Assembly: GCA_031267685.1 (NCBI GenBank)
Contig: JAIRYV010000102.1
Coordinates: 1 to 36,241, forward strand
From: Treponema sp.
Lineage (GTDB): Bacteria > Spirochaetota > Spirochaetia > Treponematales > Breznakiellaceae
Direction of reading: 5' to 3'
Length of the DNA stretch: 36,241 bases
Positions 1-8,278 of this stretch are shown in pieces (positions within the stretch are counted from its first letter, which is position 1; the number at the start of each line of letters is the position of its first letter). Position numbers and translations under genes: made by a program. The notes under the pieces are model-generated. The model ran no database searches, was not told where the DNA came from, and was given only the letters and a program-made list of their open reading frames with translations.

Positions 1-118
1 GGTCGTGGGTCGTGGGTCGTGGGTCGTGGGTCGTGGGTCGTGGGTCGTGGGTCGTGGGTCGTGGGTCGTGGGTCGTGGGTCGTGGGTCGTGGGTCGTGGG
101 TCGTGGGTCGTGGGTCGT
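1..118. repeat. 7-bp G-rich tandem repeat (GGTCGTG)n
   Basis: About 17 perfect copies of GGTCGTG run from the first base of the window to 118, so the array probably continues to the left. Every copy joins the next to give a GGG tract separated by TCGT, which fits the G3-N4 pattern of potential G-quadruplex DNA on the + strand. The open frame through it only encodes a 7-residue periodic peptide, an artefact of the 7-bp unit. No gene is seen from 119 to 224. Confidence 0.95.
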
Positions 119-224
119 ATCTGTCTTGACGCCATCAGTGTTAAAATCATGATGATAACTATAGTACCTTCTCCAAGAATGTCAAGTCCTTATCAAACAA
201 AAAGTAAAAAAAATTATCGGCAGG

Positions 225-2246
225 TCAGCGGAAGCGACTTTTAAGCTGGGCAAAGAACTTGGCGGCGGCTTGGGCTTCGTCTTCCTCAGTGTCTTCAGGC
301 GCGTTCTCTTCTATTAGATGGCTGGGGATTTCAGCAAGAAAGGGCGATGGGGCGCAGTCGATCTCACTCTGGAGTCGGCGGCGGTGAAGGCAACTGGTAA
401 TGATGAGCTTGTCGCGGGCGCGGGTGATGGCGACGTAGAAAAGGCGGCGCTCCTCCTCAAGGGGGCGAAGGTCGGAATCGTCGTCACTATCTCCAAGACT
501 GCGGGCATGGGGAATGATGCCATCTTCAGCGCCTGCGATGAAGACAACTGGGTATTCAAGGCCCTTGGCAGCGTGAATCGTCGAGAGGTTTACTTTGCCC
601 TTATCCTGTGGATCGTCGCTATCGTTCTGGGTGATGAGGCTGACGCGGTTGAGGTAGGCAAAGAGCGTGGGATCAAGGTTGTCCGGGTCGTTTTCCCAAG
701 TGGCAATGGACTGAACCAGCGTGTTGAGGTTCTGAAACTTCCAACGGGCGACTTTTTCTTCCTTACTATGCTCACTGACTAGGTAGCTCCAGTAATCAAT
801 TTCATCGACCATGTTGTGAACTTTGGCGGAAAGTCCGCGTTTACCCAGCATCTCCTCACGGTATCGCTCGATGAGACTGGCGAATTCGTCCAGGTCAGCG
901 CGGTTTGTTTCGGTGAAGAGGGTGTCCTGAGCGTAACGCAGGCGGTTGAGGGCGTCCCAGACGGAGGAGTTGTTTTTCCGTGCAAGCCCGGTGAGCTGGG
1001 TTATGGAACTTTTACCAATGCCCCGTCGTGGGGTGTTGATGATGCGCAGGAGGTTGACGTCGTCATCTGGGTTGGCAATGACGCGGAGGTAGGAAAGGGC
1101 GTCCTTGATCTCCTTACGTTGAAAAAAACTAGTGCCGCCAGAAACCCGATACGGAATGTTTTCCGCGAGAAAGGCTTCTTCAATGGCGCGGGTGAGCGCG
1201 TTGGTTCTGATTAGCACGCCGAAGTCATCGTACTTGCGATGTTCCTCGAAACGCATTTTTTTTATTTTAGAGGCGATGAAGTCAGCCTCGTCACTTTCGG
1301 TGGCTGGGTAGTAGAGGGCGATTGGCTTGCCGCCGGTGTTGCCTGACCAGAGCGCCTTTTCCTTACGCTTGGTGTTGTTGGCAATGACACCATTTGCGGC
1401 CTCAAGAATTGTGGTGGTGGAACGGTAGTTCTGTTCCAGCTTGATTTCAATGGTTTCGGGAAAATCCTGCTCGAACTGGAGAATGTTCTCGTAGTTCGCG
1501 CCGCGCCATGAGTAGATGGACTGGTCGTCATCGCCGACTACGCAGACGTTTTTATCAGCCATAAGCTGCATCAAGCGATACTGGATGAGGCTTGTGTCCT
1601 GAAACTCATCAATGAGGATGTAGCGATAGCGGGCGCGATATTTTTCAAGGGCGTCTGGGAACTCTTCAAAGATTTTGATGGGCAGCGCCAAGAGGTCATC
1701 AAAGTCAAGGGCGTTAAACACTTTCAGGCTGTTCTGGTACTCTGCATACACTTCTTCGAGGCTGAGGTTAGCGCCTTGGCCCCAGTGGACGCGGTTGGTT
1801 TTCACATTGGAAAACAACTGGCCTATAGCAAAGAGGTCGATTCCTTCGAGTGAATGGCCGCGCTCCCGCAGGCTGTCCTTGAGCAGTTGGGTACGGTCGG
1901 TTTCGTCATAGATCGAAAAGTTCTTCCGGTATCCCAGGCGTTCTATCTCTTCCCGGAGGATTTTTACTCCAAAGGCGTGAAATGTGCTGACGGTAAGGCT
2001 CTGGAGCTTTCGAGAGGTCAGCTCTTTGACCCGTGTTTCCATTTCCCGTGCTGCTTTGTTGGTGAAAGTGAGCGCGAGGATCGCGGATTGGGGGATTCCG
2101 CGCTCAAGCATGTGAGCAATACGGTAGGTGATGACCCGTGTTTTGCCTGATCCTGCACCTGCAATGATGAGGAGGGGTCCATTCACGTGGGTTACGGCTT
2201 GCAGCTGTGGGGGATTGAGTTCTGTTCGCAGATTCAGCTTAGGCAT
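225..2246 (-). CDS. rep: Rep-type UvrD/PcrA superfamily 1A DNA helicase
   Basis: ATP-dependent 3'-5' DNA helicase of the UvrD/Rep family, acting in the cytoplasm at replication forks or in repair. Visible motifs: Walker A GAGSGKT near the N-terminus, TFTNKAAREM (Ia), LDFDDLL, the DEFQD Walker B, VVGDDDQSIYSWRGA, LEQNYRS, the segment SGGTSFFQRKEIKDALSYLR, and near the C-terminus LSTIHAAKGLEYPVVFIAG and YVAITRA. The protein is 673 aa from the chosen ATG, the length of E. coli Rep, and the 2A-2B region resembles Rep more than UvrD. The ATG at 2246 overlaps the last 8 bases of the upstream pcnB-like gene, with AAGG about 10 nt before it; the frame is open to 2294, so a slightly longer form is possible. 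It is the last gene of a three-gene leftward operon. Confidence 0.93.
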   Translation of the reverse strand: MPKLNLRTELNPPQLQAVTHVNGPLLIIAGAGSGKTRVITYRIAHMLERGIPQSAILALTFTNKAAREMETRVKELTSRKLQSLTVSTFHAFGVKILREEIERLGYRKNFSIYDETDRTQLLKDSLRERGHSLEGIDLFAIGQLFSNVKTNRVHWGQGANLSLEEVYAEYQNSLKVFNALDFDDLLALPIKIFEEFPDALEKYRARYRYILIDEFQDTSLIQYRLMQLMADKNVCVVGDDDQSIYSWRGANYENILQFEQDFPETIEIKLEQNYRSTTTILEAANGVIANNTKRKEKALWSGNTGGKPIALYYPATESDEADFIASKIKKMRFEEHRKYDDFGVLIRTNALTRAIEEAFLAENIPYRVSGGTSFFQRKEIKDALSYLRVIANPDDDVNLLRIINTPRRGIGKSSITQLTGLARKNNSSVWDALNRLRYAQDTLFTETNRADLDEFASLIERYREEMLGKRGLSAKVHNMVDEIDYWSYLVSEHSKEEKVARWKFQNLNTLVQSIATWENDPDNLDPTLFAYLNRVSLITQNDSDDPQDKGKVNLSTIHAAKGLEYPVVFIAGAEDGIIPHARSLGDSDDDSDLRPLEEERRLFYVAITRARDKLIITSCLHRRRLQSEIDCAPSPFLAEIPSHLIEENAPEDTEEDEAQAAAKFFAQLKSRFR

Positions 2247-3318
2247 CGGTATCATGCCTTGCCGGACGTTTGCGTTTGTACGATCTGTTTGCAAGCCATG
2301 CCGCTCGTTTCACAATGACGCCGTGTTCCCTAAACAAGAGGCGCACGGCTCGATCCAGAAGTACGCGGGGTGGGTTCATGGGCAGGACAAAGCTTCGCGC
2401 CGCTACACAGATGTCTTTGAAGTGAGCTTCGTCCCATACGATGCTACTGTCGTTTTCGAGAAAGGTTGCGACAAGCGGGGCAAGCGCTGCTTCTGTACTG
2501 TTTTTTTCAGCGGCAAAGCGTTGCAGGTACTGAGCGCGGAACTCGTGGTTCTGCATACGAGCTGCGGCGTTGGGCTGGAGATAGGCGTATATGCCAAAGG
2601 CATCGAGGTTTTCGATGATACGGGTTGCATGGGGCGAGTGGAGAATCTTAAAAATTTCCTCAGTGAGGCGGGAAGACGATATTGACGAAAGAAGTGATAC
2701 CTGACGTCGTATCTTCCATTGGACCTGAAGGGGGATGTGAAAGCCGGTTGTGGCGCTGTATTTCACAGCGCGGATCATGCGAACCGGATCATCAACGAAT
2801 ATGGTTGCCAGGTGAATGATAGGTCGAACCTGTTTTTTCCATATATCTTTCATGCCATCAACATAATCAATGACGAGCTGTTCGATTGGATCATAGAACA
2901 GTGCATTCATGGAAAAGTCCCGGCGCTGTACGTCTTCATCGATCGTGCCATAGGTGTTACCGGAGAGTCCGTCTTTGAGGGAACGAAAGGTTGAAACCTC
3001 AAAGAGTTTTTTGCCGAGTGCCACATGAACGAGCCGGAAGCGGTGTCCAATGACTCGCGCATTACGGAAGAGTTTGCGGATATTAGCGGGACTTGCGGCA
3101 CTTACGATGTCAAAGTCCTTAGGGGCCTGCCCTAGAATCAAGTCCCGAACCGCGCCACCGACAATATATGTTTCAAAACCATTGGCCCGCAGGCGTTTGA
3201 CAATCATTACCGCGTCGGTATCTACTTTTGAAAGATCAATACCATGCTCATCTTGGGTATAGACAATCGCTTTTTTAACGGGCCTTCCATCTTTTTCAGT
3301 AGAATAACGAATGCGCAA
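2239..3318 (-). CDS. pcnB: PcnB/CCA-adding enzyme family nucleotidyltransferase
   Basis: Class II nucleotidyltransferase that adds nucleotides to RNA 3' ends: poly(A) polymerase or tRNA CCA-adding activity. The head domain shows YIVGGAVRDLILG and the metal-binding DFDIV, then the segment FRNARVIGHRFRLVHV, which is characteristic of the bacterial PcnB group, and RRDFSMNALFYDP. The RNA-binding neck follows (DPVRMIRAVKYSATTGF). At 359 aa it is shorter than E. coli PcnB. The start is a TTG with AGAGAGG 8 nt upstream. It lies 13 bp after the hydrolase gene and overlaps the start of rep, so the three genes are probably one transcript. Poly(A) versus CCA specificity cannot be told from the sequence; one copy in a spirochaete might do the CCA job. 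Confidence 0.85.
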   Translation of the reverse strand: MRIRYSTEKDGRPVKKAIVYTQDEHGIDLSKVDTDAVMIVKRLRANGFETYIVGGAVRDLILGQAPKDFDIVSAASPANIRKLFRNARVIGHRFRLVHVALGKKLFEVSTFRSLKDGLSGNTYGTIDEDVQRRDFSMNALFYDPIEQLVIDYVDGMKDIWKKQVRPIIHLATIFVDDPVRMIRAVKYSATTGFHIPLQVQWKIRRQVSLLSSISSSRLTEEIFKILHSPHATRIIENLDAFGIYAYLQPNAAARMQNHEFRAQYLQRFAAEKNSTEAALAPLVATFLENDSSIVWDEAHFKDICVAARSFVLPMNPPRVLLDRAVRLLFREHGVIVKRAAWLANRSYKRKRPARHDTDA

Positions 3319-3331
3319 GAAAGAAGCCTCT

Positions 3332-4348
3332 CTAACAATGTTTTAGAATCCAGGTAAGCAGGTTTTCAGTTACCTCTTCCCGGTTAGTCTCATTAAGTGT
3401 TTCATGCCGTGCCTCAGGGTACAGCACGAATTCCAAATCCTGTATGCCTATAGACCGATACGCGTTTACCAGAGCCGTGGGACTATTGCCCATATCTCCA
3501 ACTGGGTCTCTGCTCCCTCCAAATATATAGATGGGAAGCTCACGCTTTATAGCGGCAAGGCTTTCTGGCCTGTGTATCTTATTCAGGAGCAAGAGCAGGT
3601 CACGGTAGAACACGCTTGAACAGAGTTTGCCGCAAAGTGGGTCGTTTATAAAGGCATCAACTTCTTTTTCGTCCCGCGACAGCCAGTCAAAGGCGGTTCT
3701 GGTCGGCTTGAAAGGCCGGCTATAGGGTCTATCGGCCATGGCATGCGCCAGAAACGAACCTTTACGGCCATGCAACATAGCGAGTGCGGTCATAAGTGGC
3801 GTGCCGACTTTGATCTTCAGGCCATCAGGTCCCCGTGTGCCGGAAAGCATACAGCCAGCGAGTCGGTTCCCATACGTCTCGATGTAGTTCTGGACAAGGA
3901 ATGACCCCCATGAATGTCCCAGTAGAAAGAGTGGCGTATTCGGGTATTGCTTGCCAATAGTGCAGTTGAGTGTGTCAATATCAGCGGCGATACGCGAAAT
4001 CGCGTCTTTATCCGCGCAGTGCCCCAAGAGACCGCCACGTGCCACATGGTTTACCGAAAGGTCGGCAGTTTTGCCGTGTCCTCGCATATCAGCGGCCCAG
4101 ACTGCAATTCCTGCTGTGTTGAGCCGCAGCGCCAGTCTTTCGTAACGCAGGGAGTGTTCTGCCATACCATGTACAATGTGTACGATGGCGCGTGGCGAAA
4201 CAGGTGGAAGCGCTGGTTGGGGTATCCAGTTCCTTACAAAGAGTTGCACCCCATCATCGACGCTTAACCATTGTATGGAGCATGATTGACCAGGCTCCTT
4301 CACCTCTTTATCGGACGCGTTTGTTTCCAGTGTTTTTAAGCCATCCAT
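3332..4348 (-). CDS. Alpha/beta hydrolase (monoacylglycerol lipase/lysophospholipase-like)
   Basis: Serine hydrolase of the Hydrolase_4 type that includes monoacylglycerol lipases and PldB-like lysophospholipases. The 338-aa protein has the oxyanion segment VHGMAEH (about residue 60), the nucleophile elbow GHSWGSF with Ser146, the acid in GGSRDPVG (Asp281) and the catalytic His in EARHETLN (His315). A cap region lies between the nucleophile and the acid. No signal peptide is seen, so it is probably cytoplasmic. The ATG is 6 nt downstream of a TAGAAT box with a TTGCAA element 18 bp further up, and there is no Shine-Dalgarno, suggesting a leaderless first gene of the hydrolase-pcnB-rep operon. 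The true substrate is not evident. Confidence 0.88.
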   Translation of the reverse strand: MDGLKTLETNASDKEVKEPGQSCSIQWLSVDDGVQLFVRNWIPQPALPPVSPRAIVHIVHGMAEHSLRYERLALRLNTAGIAVWAADMRGHGKTADLSVNHVARGGLLGHCADKDAISRIAADIDTLNCTIGKQYPNTPLFLLGHSWGSFLVQNYIETYGNRLAGCMLSGTRGPDGLKIKVGTPLMTALAMLHGRKGSFLAHAMADRPYSRPFKPTRTAFDWLSRDEKEVDAFINDPLCGKLCSSVFYRDLLLLLNKIHRPESLAAIKRELPIYIFGGSRDPVGDMGNSPTALVNAYRSIGIQDLEFVLYPEARHETLNETNREEVTENLLTWILKHC

Positions 4349-4384
4349 GTAACCATTCTACCCTCTATCGGTAAGCTCTTGCAA
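4349..4384 (-). promoter_or_regulatory. Promoter of the hydrolase-pcnB-rep operon
   Basis: On the minus strand TTGCAA (4379-4384) and TAGAAT (4355-4360) are 18 bp apart. The -10 box ends 6 nt before the ATG at 4348, so the transcript would start at or near the start codon. The divergent methyltransferase gene begins only 54 bp away. Confidence 0.55.
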
Positions 4385-4402
4385 TCGTAGTAAGTTAGAC
4401 AT

Positions 4403-5575
4403 ATGAGTATTGGAACTATTTTTTCCACATATGTGGAACAACTTGTCGCGGGCGGCGCTGGGCTTGGCTGCTATGAGAATCAGAGTGTTTTTATTGATGA
4501 TTCCTGTCCGGGCGATACACTGTTGGCTCGCGTATACGAGGAGCATCGGGGTTGGGCGAGGGCGAAGGTGCTGGAACTGACAGCGCCTTCGCCGTACCGG
4601 GTTACGCCGTTCTGCCCGTTTTACCAGACCTGCGGCGGCTGTTCGCTTCAGCATATTGCCTACGAAACTCAGCTTGCTGAGAAGGAGCGTATCCTGCGCG
4701 TTGCTTTTACGCGCATTGGCGGTATTTCGGCGCTTCCGGAGATCACGGTTCGGGCTTCCCCGGCTTTTGAGTACCGGAACCGTGTCCAGTTTCACTATAT
4801 CCGCGAGGGTTCTGGGAAAACGGCATTGGGTTTCAAGGCGAGGAACAGTGGCACTCTTGTCAGCGTCTCGGACTGCCCTGTAGCTGATCCGCTGATACGA
4901 CGAGCGCTGGCGGACAAGTGCCTGACGCCGCCGCCTGAAAAAGACCGCTTCTCTGTATATGCTCGTGGTGATATACTACTGAGTGAGGGTGGCAAGAGTC
5001 GAGGCCCTGTCCCGATCCTTGACCGGTATGTGCTTATGGACGCGGGCGCGTTCTTTCAAAGCAACGCGCTTATGCTGGAGGTGCTTATTCAGGACTTGCT
5101 TGGTGTCAGCGCCGGGCTGGATACGTCGTTGAACGCTGCCGATATTTACTGCGGGGTGGGAACCTTTGCTGCGTTTCTGCCGTTCCCGTGCATGGACTTG
5201 GTTGAGCAAGACAAGGTTGCCATAAGCCTTGCGCGGGAAAACATGCGGATCAAAGGCACACAGGGGCAGTCGTTGTTCCGCTACTTTGCACAAAGCGCTG
5301 ATGAATGGGCGCGGACGTCTGCCTTTGATTATGGCTTTGTAGTGCTTGACCCGCCTCGGCAGGGCCTGTCGCCATTTTTACGGCAACGGCTTTCCTGTGC
5401 TGGGCTTCCCGTGCTGGCCTATGTGTCCTGTGATCCGGCAACACTGGCACGGGACACAAAGGAGCTGCTCGCCGGTGGGTACCAGCTAAGGTCTCTGACC
5501 CTTTATGATTTTTACCCACAGACGCCTCATATTGAGAGTCTCGCGATTTTCACCCATACTGGAGGTAGGCAATAA
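4403..5575 (+). CDS. RumA/RlmD-type RNA (uracil-5-)-methyltransferase
   Basis: SAM-dependent enzyme that makes 5-methyluridine in 23S rRNA (RlmC/RlmD) or tRNA (TrmA-like). Residues 1-65 look like a TRAM RNA-binding domain. The Fe-S cluster cysteines are CPFYQTCGGC (Cys71, Cys77, Cys80) plus Cys158 in SDCPV. The SAM-binding motif is DIYCGVGTF (about 248-255), followed by the substrate motif LDPPRQG (about 315) and the catalytic nucleophile Cys343 in YVSCDPATLARD. The 390-aa protein ends with the family's usual DFYPQTPHIESLAIF. It is divergent from the hydrolase operon; no strong Shine-Dalgarno precedes the ATG. The target base cannot be decided from the sequence, so no gene symbol is given. 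Confidence 0.9.
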   Translation: MSIGTIFSTYVEQLVAGGAGLGCYENQSVFIDDSCPGDTLLARVYEEHRGWARAKVLELTAPSPYRVTPFCPFYQTCGGCSLQHIAYETQLAEKERILRVAFTRIGGISALPEITVRASPAFEYRNRVQFHYIREGSGKTALGFKARNSGTLVSVSDCPVADPLIRRALADKCLTPPPEKDRFSVYARGDILLSEGGKSRGPVPILDRYVLMDAGAFFQSNALMLEVLIQDLLGVSAGLDTSLNAADIYCGVGTFAAFLPFPCMDLVEQDKVAISLARENMRIKGTQGQSLFRYFAQSADEWARTSAFDYGFVVLDPPRQGLSPFLRQRLSCAGLPVLAYVSCDPATLARDTKELLAGGYQLRSLTLYDFYPQTPHIESLAIFTHTGGRQ

Positions 5576-5701
5576 CCATGGCGTCCTGACACCACAGGAA
5601 CACCCATACCGGAGGTTAAGGTTATGTGTTATAAAAAACATCTTGTATCGCTCATCATGTGTACCCTAAGCGTGGCGTTTCTGACACCACAGGCAACAGG
5701 C
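5553..5701 (+). repeat. Duplicated ribosome-binding-site segment
   Basis: The 3' end of the methyltransferase gene and the next leader share imperfect direct copies: CACCCATACTGGAGGT near 5553 and CACCCATACCGGAGGT near 5601, each with GGAGG ahead of an ATG. A second pair, CTGACACCACAGG, recurs at about 5586 and 5680, the latter inside the next gene's signal peptide. The first ATG opens only a three-codon frame. This looks like a local duplication that created or copied a start region. Confidence 0.5.
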
Positions 5702-7342
5702 AGGAGCATTGCGCTCCTTACTGCTCGGCCAGTATGGCAACTCGCACTAGGCGCGTCCGCGCTTGGTCTGCCATCGGTACAGGATGGCGCGGTTGTAGTA
5801 GTATGTAACGGTGGGAGCGTCAGAGCCTATACCGAAGACGGTAAACCCCTGTGGACATATACCACGCCTGGGCGACTTACGCCTCATCTCAGCAGAACGC
5901 CGGAGGGAATCAGCTACATCTGTCGAACAAACGGGAACCTTATCGCGCTGAACCGAGTCGGGCGAGAATTATGGCGGGTTAATCTGGGGGCGCCCCTGAT
6001 CGCGCCGGTACTGCTTGGCTGGGATGGCCGGATATTCGCAGCAACAGCGAGGAACCTGCTCTGCTACACACCAACGGGTTATCCGCTTTGGAGCAAGCCA
6101 CTGGAAAGTGCGATAACCGTAGCACCAGTGCCTGATAAGCAGGGTGGCTTTGTTATGGCGCTTGCCAGCGGCGAACTACTCCGCGTCAATGCATTTGGCA
6201 CGATCAGTACTTATGAACTGAGTGATGAAGTAGCTGCTCTTGTTCCCTTCTCAGGAAGTGGCGAAGAAGCGCCGGTACTCATACTTTACAAAAGTGGCGC
6301 TATGGAAATTGACGGCATTACCGCTTATCCCCCGCTTCCGGCATTACCTGCCCCTCCAAAAGCGGCAATTGACAGGCAGAACACCAACGGCCCTACGGAT
6401 AAAGTCGCCATAACTCTGGTGAATGGCCAGGTTTTGCTTCTTTCTTTAATCGAGGGAAGCATCCTCTGGACTGGACAGAGCAACATTCAGCCGGAAGAAC
6501 TAGCAAAAGACGATACAGAACTTATCATGCGCTATAACGAGCAGGGTATATACGTGCTTGCTATGGCTGGCGCGGCTGGGTTTAGCGAGGAGGGCGATCG
6601 GCGCTGGTTTTTGCGGCTTGTAGGTGCGTCTTCGCTTTCCGCGTGGAGCGATAACGGCCTCTTGTTTTCAGGCGGCAAAGACTGGGTATTCTATGCCTAT
6701 CGCTTTGAGGATGCGCCTTTGACACCAGAGCTGGCGCCAGCAGCCATGCTGATTCAACGGCCTTCCTATAACCTAGGCGAGTTCCCGCCGCGCGGCGATT
6801 ATCGTTTCAGCGACAGCGAACTGAAGCTCGGGTTTAGCCGCATCAATGAGGCTATAACCAAGGGTCAGATTGGGGAAGATGAAAAAGCCTTTGCCCGCTA
6901 TTTGATGGAGGTTGCCGCCAGCCTGCGGAACAATCCGCGAGCTTCGACAATCAGACCGCCAGTGCAGGTGAATAACCGCGCCGAGGCAACACGGCTTCTG
7001 GGTTTCATCGGTTCGGTAGAGCTTATCCCGTTTTTAGTCGATCTCTTTAACAATGATCCAGAACCGCTGGTGAAAGCCGCCGCGGCTGAATCCATTGGCC
7101 GCATCGGTGTTGACCCGGACGGACTTGCGATGGCTGCCTTTTCCAGTGTGATTCTTGGCCTTTACCCCATACGGGACACTCAGGCGCTTATCGCCATAGC
7201 TAGTGCTATCGGTTCACTCTGCCGCTTTTCCGGTCCAATCCTCAGCAGCACTGGAACAAAGTTACTGGTTGCGCTTCTGGCAAACACAAACCAATCAGCG
7301 GTACGCAATCGCGCCCGCTGGGAACTCGATCAACTGCGTTGA
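5624..7342 (+). CDS. Secreted PQQ/beta-propeller protein with C-terminal HEAT-like repeats
   Basis: Predicted exported protein of 572 aa. Residues 1-27 form a signal peptide (KKH, hydrophobic stretch, ATG/R). Residues about 45-365 hold repeated blades of the PQQ-like type (for example GKPLWTYT, GRELWRV, GYPLWSKP, GSILWTG), the fold seen in BamB and related propellers. After a linker, residues about 455-572 contain alpha-helical HEAT-like repeats (LLGFIGSVELIPFLVDLFNND, then AAAAESIGRIG). Such parts are usually scaffolds for protein contacts; no catalytic residues are seen. GGAGG lies 8 nt before the ATG. It follows the methyltransferase by 48 bp and may be cotranscribed. Exact function unknown. 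Confidence 0.8.
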   Translation: MCYKKHLVSLIMCTLSVAFLTPQATGRSIALLTARPVWQLALGASALGLPSVQDGAVVVVCNGGSVRAYTEDGKPLWTYTTPGRLTPHLSRTPEGISYICRTNGNLIALNRVGRELWRVNLGAPLIAPVLLGWDGRIFAATARNLLCYTPTGYPLWSKPLESAITVAPVPDKQGGFVMALASGELLRVNAFGTISTYELSDEVAALVPFSGSGEEAPVLILYKSGAMEIDGITAYPPLPALPAPPKAAIDRQNTNGPTDKVAITLVNGQVLLLSLIEGSILWTGQSNIQPEELAKDDTELIMRYNEQGIYVLAMAGAAGFSEEGDRRWFLRLVGASSLSAWSDNGLLFSGGKDWVFYAYRFEDAPLTPELAPAAMLIQRPSYNLGEFPPRGDYRFSDSELKLGFSRINEAITKGQIGEDEKAFARYLMEVAASLRNNPRASTIRPPVQVNNRAEATRLLGFIGSVELIPFLVDLFNNDPEPLVKAAAAESIGRIGVDPDGLAMAAFSSVILGLYPIRDTQALIAIASAIGSLCRFSGPILSSTGTKLLVALLANTNQSAVRNRARWELDQLR

Positions 7343-7429
7343 GGCTACCTCGACCTGCCTAGAAGAAGGGGCTTCACTTACCTAGATGAATGCCCTTCAA
7401 ATATGCTTACCATCTGCCATGTTCTATTC

Positions 7430-7586
7430 CCACTCTAAGCCTGAGTGGTCTCCCACTCTAAGCCTGAGTGGTCTCCCACTCTAAGCCTGAGTGGTCTCCC
7501 ACTCTAAGCCTGAGTGGGAGACCACTCTAAGCCTGAGTGGTGTGCCACTCTAAGCCTGAGTGGGATACCACTCTAAGCCTGAGTGG
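7430..7586. repeat. Array 1: seven 23-bp hairpin repeats
   Basis: Seven perfect copies of CCACTC-TAAGCCT-GAGTGG (19 bp, 6-bp stem, 7-nt loop) are spaced at exactly 23 bp, separated by 4-nt linkers TCTC, TCTC, TCTC, GAGA, TGTG, GATA. It abuts the stop codon of the pseudogene at 7589. The same unit occurs in reverse orientation at 18834-19146. No cas genes and no long spacers are present, so it is not CRISPR. The region 7343-7429 holds nothing else recognised. Confidence 0.97.
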
Positions 7587-7588
7587 GG

Positions 7589-8278
7589 TTACTTCAAGAA
7601 GGCGCTGCCACCTGTGAATTGCGTGGTTATTTCCAGATGATACGTCCCCGCTGCAAGCGCCGGGATGATGAGCAAAAGGTGGGCATTCTGGTTCTCTACA
7701 ATATCCGCTTCTTTCACCTTGACCTGCTCCTGTATGTCCGCGTTCACGAAGTACACACCGCAGGCCGCATCCTTCCCCGCAGGCTTAAACTTATTGCCCG
7801 TGATCTTCATGTTACGGCCTGGGGTCAAGACATCGTTGACGCTGCTGATGTGTATGTCGGTTACCTGGGTGATAAAGAAGCTGGCCCCCGCCTTGCCCAA
7901 TATGCTGACGCTCACGGCGGCCAGTTCCTTGCGCAGCTCTGCTCCGTGATGGAATTCCACCAGAACACTGTGCTTTTCCGGGTCAAAGCCTTCTGTAGGG
8001 CTGTCAAATATACCCCTGATGTGCATGGACGCCCCGTACCAGCTGGTGTTGACGGAGAAGCCATCGCACAGGTAGTAGGCTATCTCTTTGTTGAAAAGCT
8101 CCACCGCATGTTCCATGGCGGACGCGTTGCTGTCCGCGCTGCCTCAGGCTACTGCTGATTCGCAGATGTCTCTGACTGAGAGCGTCCGCTCCGCACTGAC
8201 CCGTGCGGCATAGTCGTTCTCGTTTTCGGTCAGCTGGTTTTCGTACAGCTATGCTTTGATCGTATGCTGTATTGCCAT
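7589..8278 (-). pseudogene. HU-like/DUF4469 DNA-binding protein, interrupted by two stops
   Basis: From an ATG at 8278 with AAGGAG 6 nt upstream, the frame reads MAIQHTIKA-stop-LYENQLTENENDY...DICESAVA-stop-GSADSNAS and then stays open to 7589. The stops are TAG at 8251-8249 and TGA at 8146-8144, with no frameshift. The whole reading matches the layout of a family common in host-associated Treponema and Bacteroidetes: an HU-like N-terminal domain (LYENQLT...NDY, LCDGFSVN) followed by a C-terminal Ig-like DUF4469 domain (TPGRNMKITGNKF...GVYFVN...ALAAGTYHLEI). The downstream part alone could still be made from an internal ATG at 8116 as a 175-aa protein lacking most of the DNA-binding domain. 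Array 1 touches its 3' end. Confidence 0.8.

Noticed and set aside
5-244. 79-aa protein with repeated GRGSWVV
   Set aside because: It is only the translation of a 7-bp tandem repeat, with no ribosome-binding site or domain.
7430-7586. CRISPR array
   Set aside because: Period is 23 bp with only 4-nt recurring linkers, the unit is itself a hairpin, and no cas gene is in the window.
7583-8158. 191-aa plus-strand frame over the HU/DUF4469 remnant
   Set aside because: The minus strand carries clear family sequence; the plus frame is its shadow.
8144-8251. Stop-codon readthrough or recoding in the HU-like gene
   Set aside because: TAG and TGA both serve as normal stops in neighbouring genes and no SECIS-like or readthrough context is visible.
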